This document shows positions 1 to 11,559 of a stretch of DNA of 64,000 nt, piece after piece (the stretch's first letter is position 1; each line of letters begins with the position of its first letter). The stretch is from the NCBI GenBank assembly GCA_037952775.1, contig JBANAY010000003.1, forward strand, positions 15,376,001 to 15,440,000. The letters are read 5' to 3'. Under the pieces are notes generated by a model. The model saw only the letters and a program-made list of their open reading frames with translations. It was not told where the DNA came from and searched no databases. Source of the stretch: Clonostachys chloroleuca (taxonomy: Eukaryota; Ascomycota; Sordariomycetes; Hypocreales; Bionectriaceae). The translations under genes and the position numbers were made by a program.

Positions 1-920
1 ACTACGGTGGAAGTCTGCACATCAATTGCCAACTACGTGCTGATCACGTTCAATCTTGCACTGTTCTCCTGAATCTCGGACCAGGCCCTTTCCGTGTGGG
101 GTTTCTCAAAGCCAAGTCTTGGTCCCAGAGACTCCCAGCAACAACCATTTGGTCACCAGCTCGCTCAGTCATATTTGCCAAGAGGGCGACAGCACCGCTC
201 ATTTGCCGGCCGAAGAATCCAAGAAGCTGGGACAACCGGCAGGCAAGCCCAAATGCACCCAAGAATGTGGTCAAAGAGCAGTGCTACTCCCGGCAAGGAA
301 ATGGAGGCGCCACGCGATGACCGAATGTCTCTGAATCTGAGATCTACCTTGCAGTTGCCGGTCTAGACTTGACGGACTATGTTGATCTTCAGCTGGGGCT
401 TCTCAGCCCCACCACTTGCCTCCCATCCAGCCCCCAGCTCTGCCGTGCCCTTCCCAGTTTGCGTCTACCCATGCACCTGGGCGAGATCTACTGTCAATAA
501 AGAGTTGGCGTTGCGGCAAGCAATAAATCAAATGCCAAGTGGCCGAGGAGAACCGGGGAAGCAAAATAACGGGGCCTCATGAGGGGAAAGACAAGGGTCT
601 CAAAAGCTGGGACGCGAGCCTAAAATGCTCCTGCATGTCTTGGTCTAACCCCAGTGGCGATCAGGAAAAAGGAAAAAGGAGGCAATACACAGTCCTAAAA
701 CACCGAGTGAGACCGCCGCTTGGTCAATCCGGTTTCTATCTAACCGCCAGGTTCCCCTTGACATCCTCACTACATGGAGAACGAGGCCCTCTTCCAGTCA
801 AGGCAACAAAGTTGAGACATCCAGACACTCTTTTTTAAAATCCCCGTTCCCTATCTGTTCACCTCATCATTCCTTCCGACCCTTCACACGCATTGACGGC
901 CCAACATCGATCTGCTCAGC
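1..920. other. No confident gene; upstream region of the RGS receptor gene
   Basis: Only short overlapping reading frames are open here, on both strands, and none shows a recognisable domain. A weakly protein-like minus-strand frame (50-274) has no ATG start. The last 80 bases before the ATG at 921 are pyrimidine-rich, as is usual for a fungal promoter and 5' leader. The extreme left edge could still hold the end of a gene lying outside the window. Confidence 0.5.
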
Positions 921-2873
921 ATGGACGGAGTTCCAAACTTCACTATCTACAACCTCCCGCCCAGCCCGCCAAAATGGGACAACATCGGGATCTTCTTCAT
1001 ATGCTTCTGTTGCACATGGACCACCTTCGTCTTTGCCGGTATGGCATTCTGCTGGTACAACCGCAATAATCCCATTATCAAGATCCGTGGCCTCCCACTC
1101 TCCTTCACATCAATCTTTTTCCTACATTCGTATTGGGTGCTCGCCCAACTTGTCTACCCCATCGGAGGCACCATGCCTGTCGTTCTTGCCTACGATATTC
1201 AGTACTTCTTCATGGGCATCTGGTTCCCTCTAGGCATTGCCTTATTTCACGCCTCTAATAGCCGCTTTCTGTACGTGGCCAAGCTGCAAAAGCAGTTCAC
1301 TAATGATCATCGGGTTCAAGTGCGATGCGACGGCGGGGGTCATCGTGGATTTGCCGTTTCAGAAACATGAGCTATTCAGTCAGAATCATGACCTTTATTG
1401 GCCTCGGTATGATCGCGCAGGCATGTTGCTCTGATGAATAATCGTACGACAACACATTATGCTGATGGTGCTCCAGGTTCTTCTGACCATCGGCATGTGG
1501 CTTGCCTGCCGCAAGTATCATCCTACATTCGGCATCCCGGGTACCGAAATCCGAGGCGCAACGCTTCCAGAACAAATGGTCGACTTGGGTAGAGGCTGGG
1601 AATGGTGGCCTTCAGTCCTTTGGCAGGTCATCTGGACATGGATGGTAGGTGACCCGTGATGCCCCTTCTCGATCCATTCATACTGATTACCTCCCCAGGT
1701 GGCACCTTATCTGCTCTGGCGTGCTTGGGGCATTCGTGATACCATGGGATGGAGGGCCCAGACCATTGGCTGCTGTATCTCAAAGTACGTTTCTAATATG
1801 CCTTGCCTCGTGTAAGAATCTGAGGATACTGACCGACCATTGGATAGCCTTCACGCTACGCCTATGTTTCTCATCGCACAATATGTCCCCGCCTTTGCGC
1901 CGGTCAATATGTACTACCCTCCCAGTCAGTGGTAAGAATTTCTCAACCCAAACATAGAAGAAGCGTGGCTCGAATAGTTGCACTGACATTGTGTAGGATC
2001 CATCTATCTGTTATGATGTTCGAGATCTTCACTGTTTTTGTCCCAGTATTCCAGGTGATCAAGTTGAACATCCAACGCCGAAAGGTGGCGGCCTCCAACG
2101 AGAAATGGGAATCATCTTCCCAGATCACAATGTTCGGCTCTGTCCAGTTATCTGATCAAGAGCGCAAGGAGTCAACATCAAGTAGGGGCAAAAGTGATAT
2201 TATGGACAACCTCCTCAACAACGATATGAGTGACCACCTCTACACAATCGGCGCTCTCGACTATGTCCTCAGGGAGAATCCTACCCCGCTCCAGAACTTC
2301 TCCGCTCTTAGCGACTTTTCTGGAGAGAATATCGCCTTCTTAACCCAGGCGGCTTCGTGGAAGAATACCTTCTCTGGTAATTTCAGGGGAGAGAAAGAAC
2401 TGGACGCCTACAATGCTGCTCTTCAACTCTACACGGATTTCATTAGCCCGCGAGACGCCGAGTTTCCCCTTAACCTGTCGGGACCAGAGCTCAGGCGGCT
2501 TGAGGACATATTCGAGGCACCCACTCGCATTCTGTGCGGTGAGCCGGTGGTCAATACTGCGACGCCTTTCGACATTGAACAACCTCCACCTACTGGAACA
2601 AGCGACGGATACTCGTCGGGAAGCAACTCCAGCACTGCGCGCCTGCGAGCCAAGTACACTGGAGAAATTCCGCCAGGATTCGACGATCTCGTTTTCGATA
2701 GCACATGCAGTCAAGTCAAGTACTCGGTTCTCACCAACACCTGGCCAAAGTTTGTCGACGACATCAGAAACCAGAGCCGACGCTCGGCCGAGTCCGGCAG
2801 AACGGTTGGTTCGAATAATTCGAACCAGACACTTGCCAGTCGTGTTACAACCTATGTTCGTTCTATGTTTTAA
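921..2873 (+). CDS. Seven-transmembrane receptor-like protein with C-terminal RGS domain
   Basis: Likely regulator of heterotrimeric G-protein signalling at the plasma membrane, of the fungal 7TM-RGS type (GprK-like). My model has six exons: 921-1270, 1321-1420, 1477-1644, 1699-1784, 1848-1931 and 1997-2873, giving about 554 aa. The first intron is uncertain; 1295-1362 also keeps the frame. The second intron (1421-1476) keeps frame only as GC-AG (GCATGT...CCAG). Seven hydrophobic segments cover residues ~20-260. The soluble tail from ~335 contains an RGS-type helical region (NNDMSDHLYTIGALDYVL, then LYTDFI), followed by a Ser-rich tail ending TTYVRSMF. RGS domains accelerate GTP hydrolysis by G-alpha; the ligand of the 7TM part cannot be read from sequence. 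The next gene is on the other strand. Confidence 0.82.
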
Positions 2874-3407
2874 AGAGTTTATGTGAAGCGTCTCGGCGAT
2901 CTGAGAATTGCCTAACGGACATAGTGTATGCGTTGTCTTAAGGCTACTGTGGAGGATTGAGGAATTACAAACCAAGCTGATCATCCTTCTTTGACCATTT
3001 CATGAAGGTCAGAAGTTTAGAACATGCCAGACTTCGTCTTCTTATCCGTGTATGATATTGCCGTATAATATTAATTGAATGAAACAAATATCATTAGACT
3101 TAAGAACAATTAGTCAGTGACCGAGATGAAAGTTATCCTGTACCCTGAATCCAACTAACGCGCCTTAGATCAAATATTCACAACCTAATCTAACTTTTAT
3201 CTCTTTGTGGTATCATCTATATTCCAATCATTTTCTTCAAGTTCTCTAGGGACATGGGGCCAACTTCATAGATGCCATGGGGTAGCCACCAGAAAGCAGC
3301 AGGCCAACGCAGAACAATTTTTCCACGTGCTGAATATAATTTTTGTGGAATGCGGTTTTATAGAAGAGGATAACTCTATGTATACATTATACTAAATATC
3401 CGAGGAG
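2874..3407. other. AT-rich convergent intergenic region
   Basis: This stretch lies between the 3' ends of the RGS-receptor gene (+) and the aldo/keto reductase gene (-). It is AT-rich and presumably holds both 3' UTRs and polyadenylation signals. No coding potential or repeat was seen. Confidence 0.6.
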
Positions 3408-4439
3408 TTAGAATAGCCCCTTTAAGTAACCATGCCAGTTGTCCAGAGGGGCCTCAGGCTCTACGATCTTCCAAACAGCATCAGCCCGCTTTGCGATATC
3501 GCTCCCAAGTGGCCCTGCCTTAAAGAACTTGATGTTGTTCTTCAATTGGACAACACTGCTCGCGCTGAAGATAATTCCGTCACCATGCTCACCACTAAGT
3601 GCGGAGTGGAAAATGATCCACCGATATGCCAGTTCGGCCCTCGAAATTCTCGCTTGCTCAGCAATTTCGCCCCACGCATCTAGCGCCTTGAGGTAGGAAG
3701 CCTTGTTGAAGAGGGCATTATAGACCGTCCCTACGAAATTATTGGGGTCAAACCGCCCGGTCCCCTTGAGAAGTTCCTCCCTAGACTTTGCAAGCAAGCC
3801 GCCACTGATCGGCCCATATGCAACGTAGCGGATGCCCAGTTTGCGAAGTAGGGGAATGAGTTCCTTCTCGGCAACACGGCTAACGGCACTGTACGAGCCT
3901 TGGTAGACAGTTGGAAGAACACAGTTGTTCAATTTGGCAACGTTGTAAAACTCTTCCAACTCCTCGGGAGCGAAATTGCAGAGACCGAGATGCTTGAATG
4001 CACCCTGTTTGTACAAGGCATCGTATGCTTTGGCTTGGTCGGATACAGGCACGGAATTGTCAGGCGCATGAAGATAGAAGATTTCAACCTTGTCCACATT
4101 TCGCGTCAGTAATAGTTATGGATCAGAAAAGGAGTAGAACATAGCACCAACCTGGTCCACGTGTAGCTTTCGAAGACGTTCTCGGCCAGCTTCAATAATT
4201 GTATCATGCTGCCTTCCAGGGCTAGCACCTCCAGCGACCTTGGCATGGATCTCGAATTTGTTTGTAGCTTTCAAATATGCAAGCTCATCCTCACACCCTA
4301 GATACATCTCAGAAGTATCGAGGGCCGTGATATCTTCAGCTAGAAGAACATCCAGCTGTTCTCTCGCAACATCACGAAAGACCTCGGGGCCAATGCCGGC
4401 CGCCCCGAAAATGACTTGAAGACCGTTTTGTGTATGCAT
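3408..4439 (-). CDS. Aldo/keto reductase (aflatoxin-aldehyde reductase-like, AKR7 type)
   Basis: Cytosolic NADPH-dependent reductase of aldehydes or ketones. It has two exons, 4439-4152 and 4088-3408, with a 63-nt GT-AG intron, giving 322 aa. I chose the ATG at 4439 because the in-frame codon further upstream (4472) is TTG. The catalytic tetrad of the family is visible: Asp41 (ALDTSEMY), Tyr46, Lys67 (IHAKVAG) and His103 (FYLHAPD). The C-terminal cofactor region carries IIFSASSVVQLKNN. Length and motifs match the AKR7/aflatoxin B1 aldehyde reductase branch. Its substrate is unknown. It is divergent from the Zn2Cys6 gene at 5407, so it could belong to the neighbouring cluster, but its own upstream side lacks the cluster hexamer. 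Confidence 0.85.
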
Positions 4440-4473
4440 CTTGATAGTATCGGTACCCAAGGTTGATGTCAAG

Positions 4474-4540
4474 TTTTATAAAAGAGGAGATTTCGTTATT
4501 GTTCTCCTACAGAAAGCTTGGGCAACGCCGTATTTATAGA
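4474..4540 (-). promoter_or_regulatory. Two TATA-like boxes upstream of the aldo/keto reductase
   Basis: Read on the minus strand, TCTATAAATA lies at 4540-4531 and TTTTATAAAA at 4483-4474, about 100 and 40 bases before the ATG. The distal one is better spaced for a normal leader. Confidence 0.45.
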
Positions 4541-5406
4541 ACCGAGATTGACTAAACGGTCCTAAGACGAAAGATAGCTCAAATTGCTGATAAATCATAT
4601 CTGCGTTCTCCTTTGATTTGAAATCATTATCTCGACTTGACTGGTTCATTTTCTTAATTCAGAAAGTTGGTTGGCCCAACTGGCTGGATATCGAGTCGGC
4701 CAGCCAGGAAGCCCACCCAAACAAAGGAGCACTGGGGTAACAAGGACATGGGTGTATTAGCTATGATAATCGTAATTGGCTTGTTCGGAAAATTATTCTA
4801 CTCTAAGACTAGCTTCTTCATCCGCTTAATAGCTTCTTATTGGCAAATTAGTGTGGAAGACACAATCCAAAACCTAGCAAGACAGTATGGACAGTCCGGG
4901 CCGTTGGAAAACTGGTATCTAAAATTAAACAATTGCTTGGCATTTTATACGCTGCCTTAGCAACTTGAGATCGAGCCCCAGTTTCACAGGCGATTATTTT
5001 TCTTTGCAATACTGGTATGGACGACCATGAGACGTTTGGCGAGCAATATGCCTGATAGATGCAGCTCAACATCTTGGCACTCAGAAAGATTCATCTACTA
5101 TCTATAGCTTGAAACAAGACTTGAGTATAATTATCGTAAGATGTGCATCTCTAGATGTAACATACGTAGTATGGGGATAAAGGTAAATGCTGGAACTGAT
5201 GGTAAATGGCTCGGCGATTTTTCGCCGACAGGACAGATTCCTCCCCACAATATTCCGAAGTCGGCCAAAAATGACTTTGCCTCTGCATCTTCATTCATGC
5301 CAAGGCGCTCTCAGATTATCTCGTGCTTTATGAGTTGGGTCGAAGTGCCGCCCACCGCCACACATCTGCATCATTACTGTTGGTTACTCGAGCATCACCT
5401 TAAATC
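4541..5406. other. Divergent promoter region between aldo/keto reductase and regulator gene
   Basis: No gene-like frame is seen. The right half contains the perfect CGG-N10-CCG palindrome listed separately at 5211-5228, about 180 bp before the regulator ATG, and scattered GCCGA/TCGGC pentamers. Confidence 0.6.
5211..5228. promoter_or_regulatory. CGG-N10-CCG palindrome (candidate Zn2Cys6 operator)
   Basis: TCGGCGA, four T, TCGCCGA: a perfect inverted repeat with 7-base arms. Inverted CGG half-sites of this kind are the classic binding sites of Zn2Cys6 dimers such as Gal4. Its position before a Zn2Cys6 gene suggests autoregulation (inference). A CGG-N10-CCG of the same spacing lies upstream of the aminotransferase gene at 9635-9650. 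Confidence 0.55.
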
Positions 5407-7776
5407 ATGGCTGAGGCTGCAGTCCGAGCGTGTATGCGATGCCACAGGAAGAAGGTCAAGGTCAGAAGCATGCCATTCTCGCCGCCGGCCGTGGTTCGGC
5501 GATTTGAAGCCGATTGCTTACATTCTTCAGTGCACTGGTTTTCCAAACTGCCTGAAATGCAACGAAGCATCTGTCCAATGCGAGCTGTATACCAGACTTA
5601 GAAAAGCGGACACCGTGCGGTGAGCTGTGATTCTAGTCCTACGCATATTCCACCCAGTCTCTGATTCATCTCAGAGCTCTTAGGGAAGCCGAAAGGAGAG
5701 TAGAATGGCTCGAGAAAGAGCTCTCTCGGGAGGTCAGTATGGATTGTAAAAGTCTTCCTACAGGGACATCCACAAAAAGGCATCCTCGGCAAATGAATTG
5801 CGCGCTTCCAGACTCCGCTCCAGAGCCATCAACTCTCAACTCTCCCGTTGGCCCGGTAAATAGAGGCCTTGAGCGCGCTCCTATTTCGCCATTAGAATCG
5901 CACAACTTAGCTGGCGTAGAGGTTAATTCTCCAGCAAGAAGCGACGCACCGGATATCAGCCTGCTGGCCCTGAATGCTACCGGCGAGCAGAGATATCTGG
6001 GTCCATCTAGCGGAGCTTTCTTCGCAAGTTATGCAACGGCACTATTACAATCATGTGAGCCTTCAATGGCATCTGTCCTCCGCCCGGGTACGACAGGAGG
6101 CGCAGATCAGGCCCAAGCATGTTTCAGGGATGGCCAGCTGCCTCTCCAGCCGGATGTCATCACCTTGCTTCAAAAGTCTTACGAGATGTGGGTGCAGCCC
6201 CTTTATCCTTTGTTGAGCTATGAAGCCCTAGATAGTCTTGCAAACCGATGCGTTAAGCTGCAGAATGCACCCTTTTCGGAGTTGGTGCAGAGCCCAGAGA
6301 GCTGTAGTGAGATGGCCGTGTTCTATTTGGCCATGGCTCTAGGAGCGGCCAACCATATGAGCACTTGCAAGCAACTTGCATCGAGTCAAGGTAGAAGAGG
6401 ATTCCAGGAGGCTTCGCTATCAGTGCCCTCCTCGACTCGGCTCTACTCCGTGGCGTTGCAATACTTAAGTACTCTAGGAAAAGACTTCCACTCCAGTCCC
6501 GCGTTTATTCAAATACTACTTCTTGTTTGTATATATAGCTCATATGGTCCGATCGAGTCCAGCCAGTGGCAGATGGCTGGCTTAGCGATGCGAGTGAGTG
6601 GCGTGTCTTCTCCTACCAAGTACGGAACCAAAGCTAACTTAACAGACGGCCATTGAGATAGGATTACACAATAAACCCAAATACTGGAATCCATCCGAGG
6701 AAGAGATGGACTGGAAGAATAGGATATTTTGGACAGCCTATTCAATTGAGATAAGTCTCTGTTACAACCTTGGACGACCTCCTTCTATCAGCGAAGAACA
6801 CGTCACGGCGGACTTGCCCTTGCATTCACCACAGACAGCATTTGCGATCCGGTATATTACTCATCGTCAAATACAAAGCCGTATTATATCCAAGGTTTAT
6901 TCTAGCGCCTCTGGCATACGAGGCCAATCTCTTCAGCTTCAACAGGACCAGATAGCATGTTTGCAGTCGGAGCTCGACGATTGGAGGGTTTCAATAACAG
7001 TCCTATGCTCGGAAAATCCAGAGTCCGCGTACCCGTTTAGGTATTTGGAGCTCTACAAGATTTTGATTTGCCTTGGCCACTTTCTAATTATCAACGTAAC
7101 CAGCTATTGGGACAGGCTCTACCACGGTACTTCGTTTGTGCTTCATAGAAGGAGCCCACTTTGCCCGAACCCTTCGACCACGTCATTAGAGCGCTGTATT
7201 CGGTCGTCGGGTGCTTATATTGACAATGTTCTTGATATTTTACGAACCAGCAATGTTCATCTCTCGTGGATGCTTGTGCAGGGTGTTCTATTCGCAGGTC
7301 TCACTATGGTAGTGACCGCCCAAACAAGCTATTCCCAAATATCTTCAAACTCGGGTCACTCTCTTCTTTTAGTTGACTTTCCCGCATGGACTCGAAAATG
7401 CTCCGTATGTTTAGCAATAATGAACGAACGGTGGAATGATGATCTTCTATTCAAGCTGGATGCTCAATTCGAGCTTCTTGCCGATAGTATTCAAAGAACG
7501 ATTTCTACCGGGCTCGCCTTTCCCACTACAGGTAGATCTGAGAGTACGCATTCCTTAGGAGAGAGCGATAGGAACGATGGTTCACAACCAGGGGGGTCAT
7601 TGCCTTTCGCTTCATCCTTCTTCGACCTCGGAATGGCCGATTCTTGGGATACTATGGACCCTTTTGGGCAGATTCTAGGGATTTCCGGGTCTCAGTCTTT
7701 TTGGGATATTTTCCCGCAAGACTCACGGAATAATGAAACCGTTCAAGGTTGGGACCAAAATCTCGGAAGCGCATGA
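5407..7776 (+). CDS. Zn2Cys6 transcription factor, candidate regulator of the cluster
   Basis: Nuclear DNA-binding regulator. Four exons (5407-5460, 5531-5619, 5675-6593, 6646-7776) give 730 aa. The first intron falls inside the zinc cluster. Once spliced, the six cysteines are perfectly spaced, C-x2-C-x6-C-x5-C-x2-C-x6-C, at residues 9, 12, 19, 25, 28 and 35. A linker and a short coiled coil (AEEAR-like heptads, REAERRVEWLEKELSRE) follow, as expected for a dimer. The middle homology region (fungal-specific TF domain, about residues 200-420) includes YPLLSYEALDSLA, GLAMRTAIEIGLH and WTAYSIEISLCYNLGRPP. It heads the catabolic block and has a CGG-N10-CCG palindrome in its own promoter. Control of the block by this protein is inferred. 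Confidence 0.87.
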
Positions 7777-7903
7777 GCAGACTGTGTCACAGAACCAGAT
7801 ATTGGGCCCTTCATCACTTGATAATTTTTTGCATCAATATAATTTCGTCAATTTCAAAGTGTCTCGTGAATTCCTCAATCAATCGGAAAAGACCCAGACA
7901 ACA

Positions 7904-9468
7904 TTACACGTTCTTGAGCTTTACCACGGCATTCTTTATTGCCACTATCGCCTTTTCAAGTAATGGTAGCTCGATCGCCGCATTGGCTTCCCCCTCCAAG
8001 GCTTGGGACAATAGCTCGTATCCACGAGCATATCGCTCTTCTTGGTCCTTGAAATAGAGATAGCTAGTTGCCATTCTCAAACGATAGCGACCACCCCGTG
8101 CACCTTCATCATCTTCTCCAAAGACCGACCCTGGCAGCGCTGCCACACCGCACTGTTCAATGAGCCAACGAGACAGTTGGCGGCTCGTATAAATACCCAA
8201 TGATTCCAGCTGCTTGCTATATGGATAGAAGGATGGGTACAAGTAAAAGGCACCCTTTGGAGCTGCCACGGCAAGCCCGCAGTTCTTCAGTGCTTCGTAT
8301 AGTCTGATTGTGCAATGCTTGTGGAGGTTAGTTAGCTGGGAGCGATAAGTGTCCATCTCTGGGGTTGTGTCAAAGGCTATGGCCGCAGCTTCTTGAGCAG
8401 GGGCCGAGGCGGCAGACCAACACTCAGAAGCATAGGCCAATATGGCTTTCTGCAAAGTCGTGCCAAACCTGTTCGGAGGAAAGATCGCGAATCCGACACG
8501 CCAGCCACCAGCCGAGTAAGTCTGTATCAGGATTTCAGAAAAGCCCTACAGGGAAATTTAAATAGTGCAAAGGTCATGGCTTACCTTAGACAGCCCACCA
8601 GTGAGGACCATTTGGCCCGCGTTGAATGTGTCCTCAGTACACGAGGTGGTCGCATAATTCTCAGCATAACAAATATCGGAGTATATTTCATCGCTGATCA
8701 ATGTGATTTTCTTCTCTTTACAGAATGATGTAATTGTTTCCAGAGTTTCCTTTGAAAAAGCTTGCCCGGTTGGATTTGAGGGCGAATTGATGAGCATGAT
8801 TCGGGGGTCACTACCATCCGAAATAGCCTGGTCATATGCGGAATTTAGAGACGAGCCTTCATATGCCAAGTATCAAGTCAGTATTTCCATGTATCTTTGA
8901 GGCCTATGGTGTGACTCGCCTGTGATGGTATGGCGGTCTTCTTCGTTTGTCTCAACCCAGTAAAGTTGCTTCCCAGCGTGCTTCACTTGAGGCTCATAAC
9001 TGACCCAGGACGGACGAGGAAGCAATGCATCTCCATTAATGATGTCGAAAAGAGCGAAAAGTAACGGCTTCGAGCCAGGTGCGATAACAACCTGCTCTGG
9101 GCCAATAGTAAACCCTAATCGGCGAGTCTGAAATCGAGCAACGGACTACAAGACGTAGACAGTTCCTTAGCTTCATGAATTAAGGAAAAGAAAACCACTC
9201 AAATCATCCATGGCGTGCTACATACCTCTCGAAGCTTCCAAAGACCAGCCACAGGCAGGTAGCTAGTGTTTCCGCTGGCTTCTTCATGCGCAGCTCGCAC
9301 ACTCTTCGGGATGGGAAAAGTAGCTTCTCCGAATCCTAGGTGAACGACCGGCTTGCCCATGTCAAGCTGCTTTCTAACGAGCTCATTTATCTCGAGAGTA
9401 GCAGAGAGGCGAAGCTCTTGGGCTTGGGCTGTGAGGAAGTTGGCCTCTGATTCGTCTGTTGGTCCCAT
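7904..9468 (-). CDS. PLP-dependent aminotransferase, class I/II
   Basis: Transfers an amino group between an amino acid and a 2-oxo acid using pyridoxal phosphate. Four exons (9468-9226, 9145-8920, 8856-8585, 8521-7904) give 452 aa. The second intron (8919-8857) keeps frame only as GC-AG (GCGAGT...GAAG). Fold-type I landmarks are visible: the N-terminal LGFGEATFPIP, the substrate/PLP motif NSPSNPTG, the SDEIYSD motif, the Schiff-base Lys247 in GGLSK (exactly at an exon end), and then YSAGGWRVGF with the phosphate-binding region. It is nearest in feel to bacterial-type aspartate/alanine aminotransferases; substrate is not predictable. In this cluster it could convert the 2-oxo acid made by the D-amino acid oxidase into an L-amino acid (inference). 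Its upstream side carries GCCGAT and a CGG-N10-CCG site. Confidence 0.85.
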
Positions 9469-9599
9469 ATTGGTTTAATTCTGGTGCGCAAATCTGCTGA
9501 ATGACTTGATAGGTGTGTCCTAAACCTGGCTGCAATTGGGATTTTACGATGGATGAGTGTGGTTATATAGTTATCTGGGCGTTCTGGTGTAAATCTCAC

Positions 9600-9651
9600 G
9601 CCGATTCGGGGTTGGGAAGAACCGCAGTTGATCTCGGAGATAAATCGCCGG
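9600..9651. promoter_or_regulatory. Cluster-type operator sites upstream of the aminotransferase
   Basis: GCCGAT at 9600-9605 and CGG-N10-CCG at 9635-9650, both within 190 bp of the aminotransferase ATG (9468, minus strand). The rest of the 9469-9801 gap shows nothing else. Confidence 0.45.
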
Positions 9652-9801
9652 TGCGTTCATGTTTATGTGGGTGGATGCGGCCATTTTCCGCCGACAAAAC
9701 TGAATTGCGATGCAACACTGTGAAGCAACTTCGTATCTCTTATTTGACCAAATATTAGTCTCGTATTTCTCTACTAGAACGGTGCATCTAAGGCTTGCTA
9801 G

Positions 9802-10948
9802 CTACCTAAGCAGAGGTGGTTCTTTCACGCCAACTTGCTCCGAAAGGAGTGAATAATGCTCAATCCTTCTATGTCTCCCAAAAGCAAATACTCTCTCTTT
9901 TCCCTTCCTGCACTTGGCCAGATCGATGGTAGCAATGACCAGCTCATCTTCGTATGACTTTGACTCGGCGATGATGTGCCCGTTTGGGTCGATAATGCTA
10001 GACCCAGCAATCATCTTTCCATGGTCCTCCCAGCCAGCCTTAGCGACGTTGATACTGTAGCATGCGTTGGTGTAGCTGCCGCTCTGGCATGATAGACGAT
10101 GGTGGAAAAGAGCCTCAGCTTCTTGCTCTGCTTCGTCTCCACCATATTGAGGCGCATAAGCCGTCGTATTATAGCCTTCCTATCAGAAGATGAATCACGT
10201 TAGTTTATTTATCCTGAGGCTCAGCTTAAGTCGGCACGGTTTGGGGCTCGGAGCTTACCAGCAAGATTTCTATTCCTTGAAGCCCATAGCATCTCCATCC
10301 CTCAGCCCAACGACGGTCATTGCAGATGAGCATGCCTACAATGGGGTCCCCCTTTCCTTCGGAGTCTTGTTCAGAAGCAGCATCTGCTGCCTTCAGCGCG
10401 CCGTCAACCAGATCAGGTACCCGGAATGCTTGGAAGCCAAGATCGCCTGGTGTGAAATAGCGCTTCTCGAGCTGTTGAATAAAATTGCGTCGGGTGTCGA
10501 TGTCGACGCGACCTGGCAGATGAACTTTTCTATACTTCGCAATTCCCCTCTTTTGGGTCGCAGAGTAGTAGATTGCGGAATTGAAATCAGTCACTTTGCC
10601 ATCTTCAGAGGTGAAACGCTCCCCAAATCCAAAGCTGACATCAACGCCAAGCTCATTAGCCCTATCAATCAAGGGCTTGACGTTGGGCGAGTTGATGACT
10701 GCATAGGGTTCTGCCTGTGAAGTGGGCTCCAAAAATCCGGCGAGCTTGTCCGGATCTTCAATGATGTGCGAGGGGAAGAATGTGGTGAATGCAAGCTCGG
10801 GGTACACAACCAGCCGGACGCCCGCTTCAGCAGCTTCGTCAAGCAGGGCGATCATGCGACCGAGCGTCTCTTTTCGGGGGGTGTCGAGACTCTTGACGGG
10901 CCCTAACTGTGCAGCTGCCACGGTGATTACTCTCGGTTTTGAGCCCAT
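9802..10948 (-). CDS. N-carbamoyl-D-amino acid hydrolase (D-carbamoylase), nitrilase superfamily
   Basis: Hydrolyses N-carbamoyl-D-amino acids to D-amino acid, CO2 and ammonia. Two exons (10948-10259 and 10179-9802, 79-nt intron) give 355 aa. The Glu-Lys-Cys triad of the nitrilase fold is visible: Glu51 in VVYPELAFTTFFP, Lys141 in YRKVHLPG, and Cys209 in MLICNDRRWAE. The ELAFTTFFP and ICNDRRW motifs are characteristic of D-carbamoylases rather than beta-ureidopropionases or plain nitrilases. A fungal insertion of about 20 residues (around 180-202) precedes the cysteine strand. I took the ATG at 10948; the frame is open further upstream but without need. This is the most diagnostic enzyme of the cluster, because its only well-known role is in hydantoin and D-amino acid metabolism. 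Confidence 0.88.
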
Positions 10949-11076
10949 GTTATCGTAAGCCCCTCTGCAGTATGTTATTCTAGTTCTAGATTGCACGTAT
11001 TCGGTATTACCTAGGTGGTATTTACAGCATGAGGGTCTCTGGGTATGAAATAATCTCTACATCTGTGCTGGTTATC

Positions 11077-11133
11077 ACCGATCGGCACAGATTCGCCCGC
11101 CTTCATGCAGTCGGCATGTGACTTCGTATCGGC
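11077..11133. promoter_or_regulatory. Cluster-type sites upstream of the D-carbamoylase
   Basis: ACCGATCGGCA at 11077-11087, an 11-mer repeated exactly at 23629-23639 in the hydantoinase/permease promoter, and a second ATCGGC at 11128-11133. Both are 130-185 bp before the ATG at 10948. The remaining 10949-11559 gap shows no gene. Confidence 0.5.
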
Positions 11134-11559
11134 ACGGCAACAGTCAGCCGTCGCCCGATGCAGATAGCCAGAGTGGCAGGCCAGTCAACAGCACCTGTAA
11201 ACTACATGGACGCTTACTGAGAGGAATATCCATCCAAGTCCTTCTACCACTGGCACCGTATTTCCGATTCCCCAAAGGCCACATGGCCACTACCTATGAA
11301 TGAAAGGTACTGGGATGTACGGCAATGGGACGACGATGAAATCGCCCGAAGAACAATATAGACCGTGCATTGAACGATATCGTCTCAACAATTCATCAAA
11401 GCCAGAGGGCAGGGGCTTTTGTGAGGGTCATTCTCCCGAAGCATCGAAATTATCTATCCTTCGTCTACTTTCTTTTCAAACAGAGCAAAAAGACTGCAAT
11501 TGCCCTGACTGTGATATCTCGTCTCTGCTTATTGCTACGCTTGTCAAGCTTCACTTGAA

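Noticed and set aside
50..274. 74-codon minus-strand frame at the left edge
   Set aside because: It has no ATG (the first codon is TTG) and no recognisable domain, and a stop lies just upstream.
3408..4439. Membership of the aldo/keto reductase in the catabolic cluster
   Set aside because: Only its position supports it; its own promoter side has no GCCGAT/ATCGGC hexamer and the chemistry is not needed for the proposed pathway, so it is left outside.
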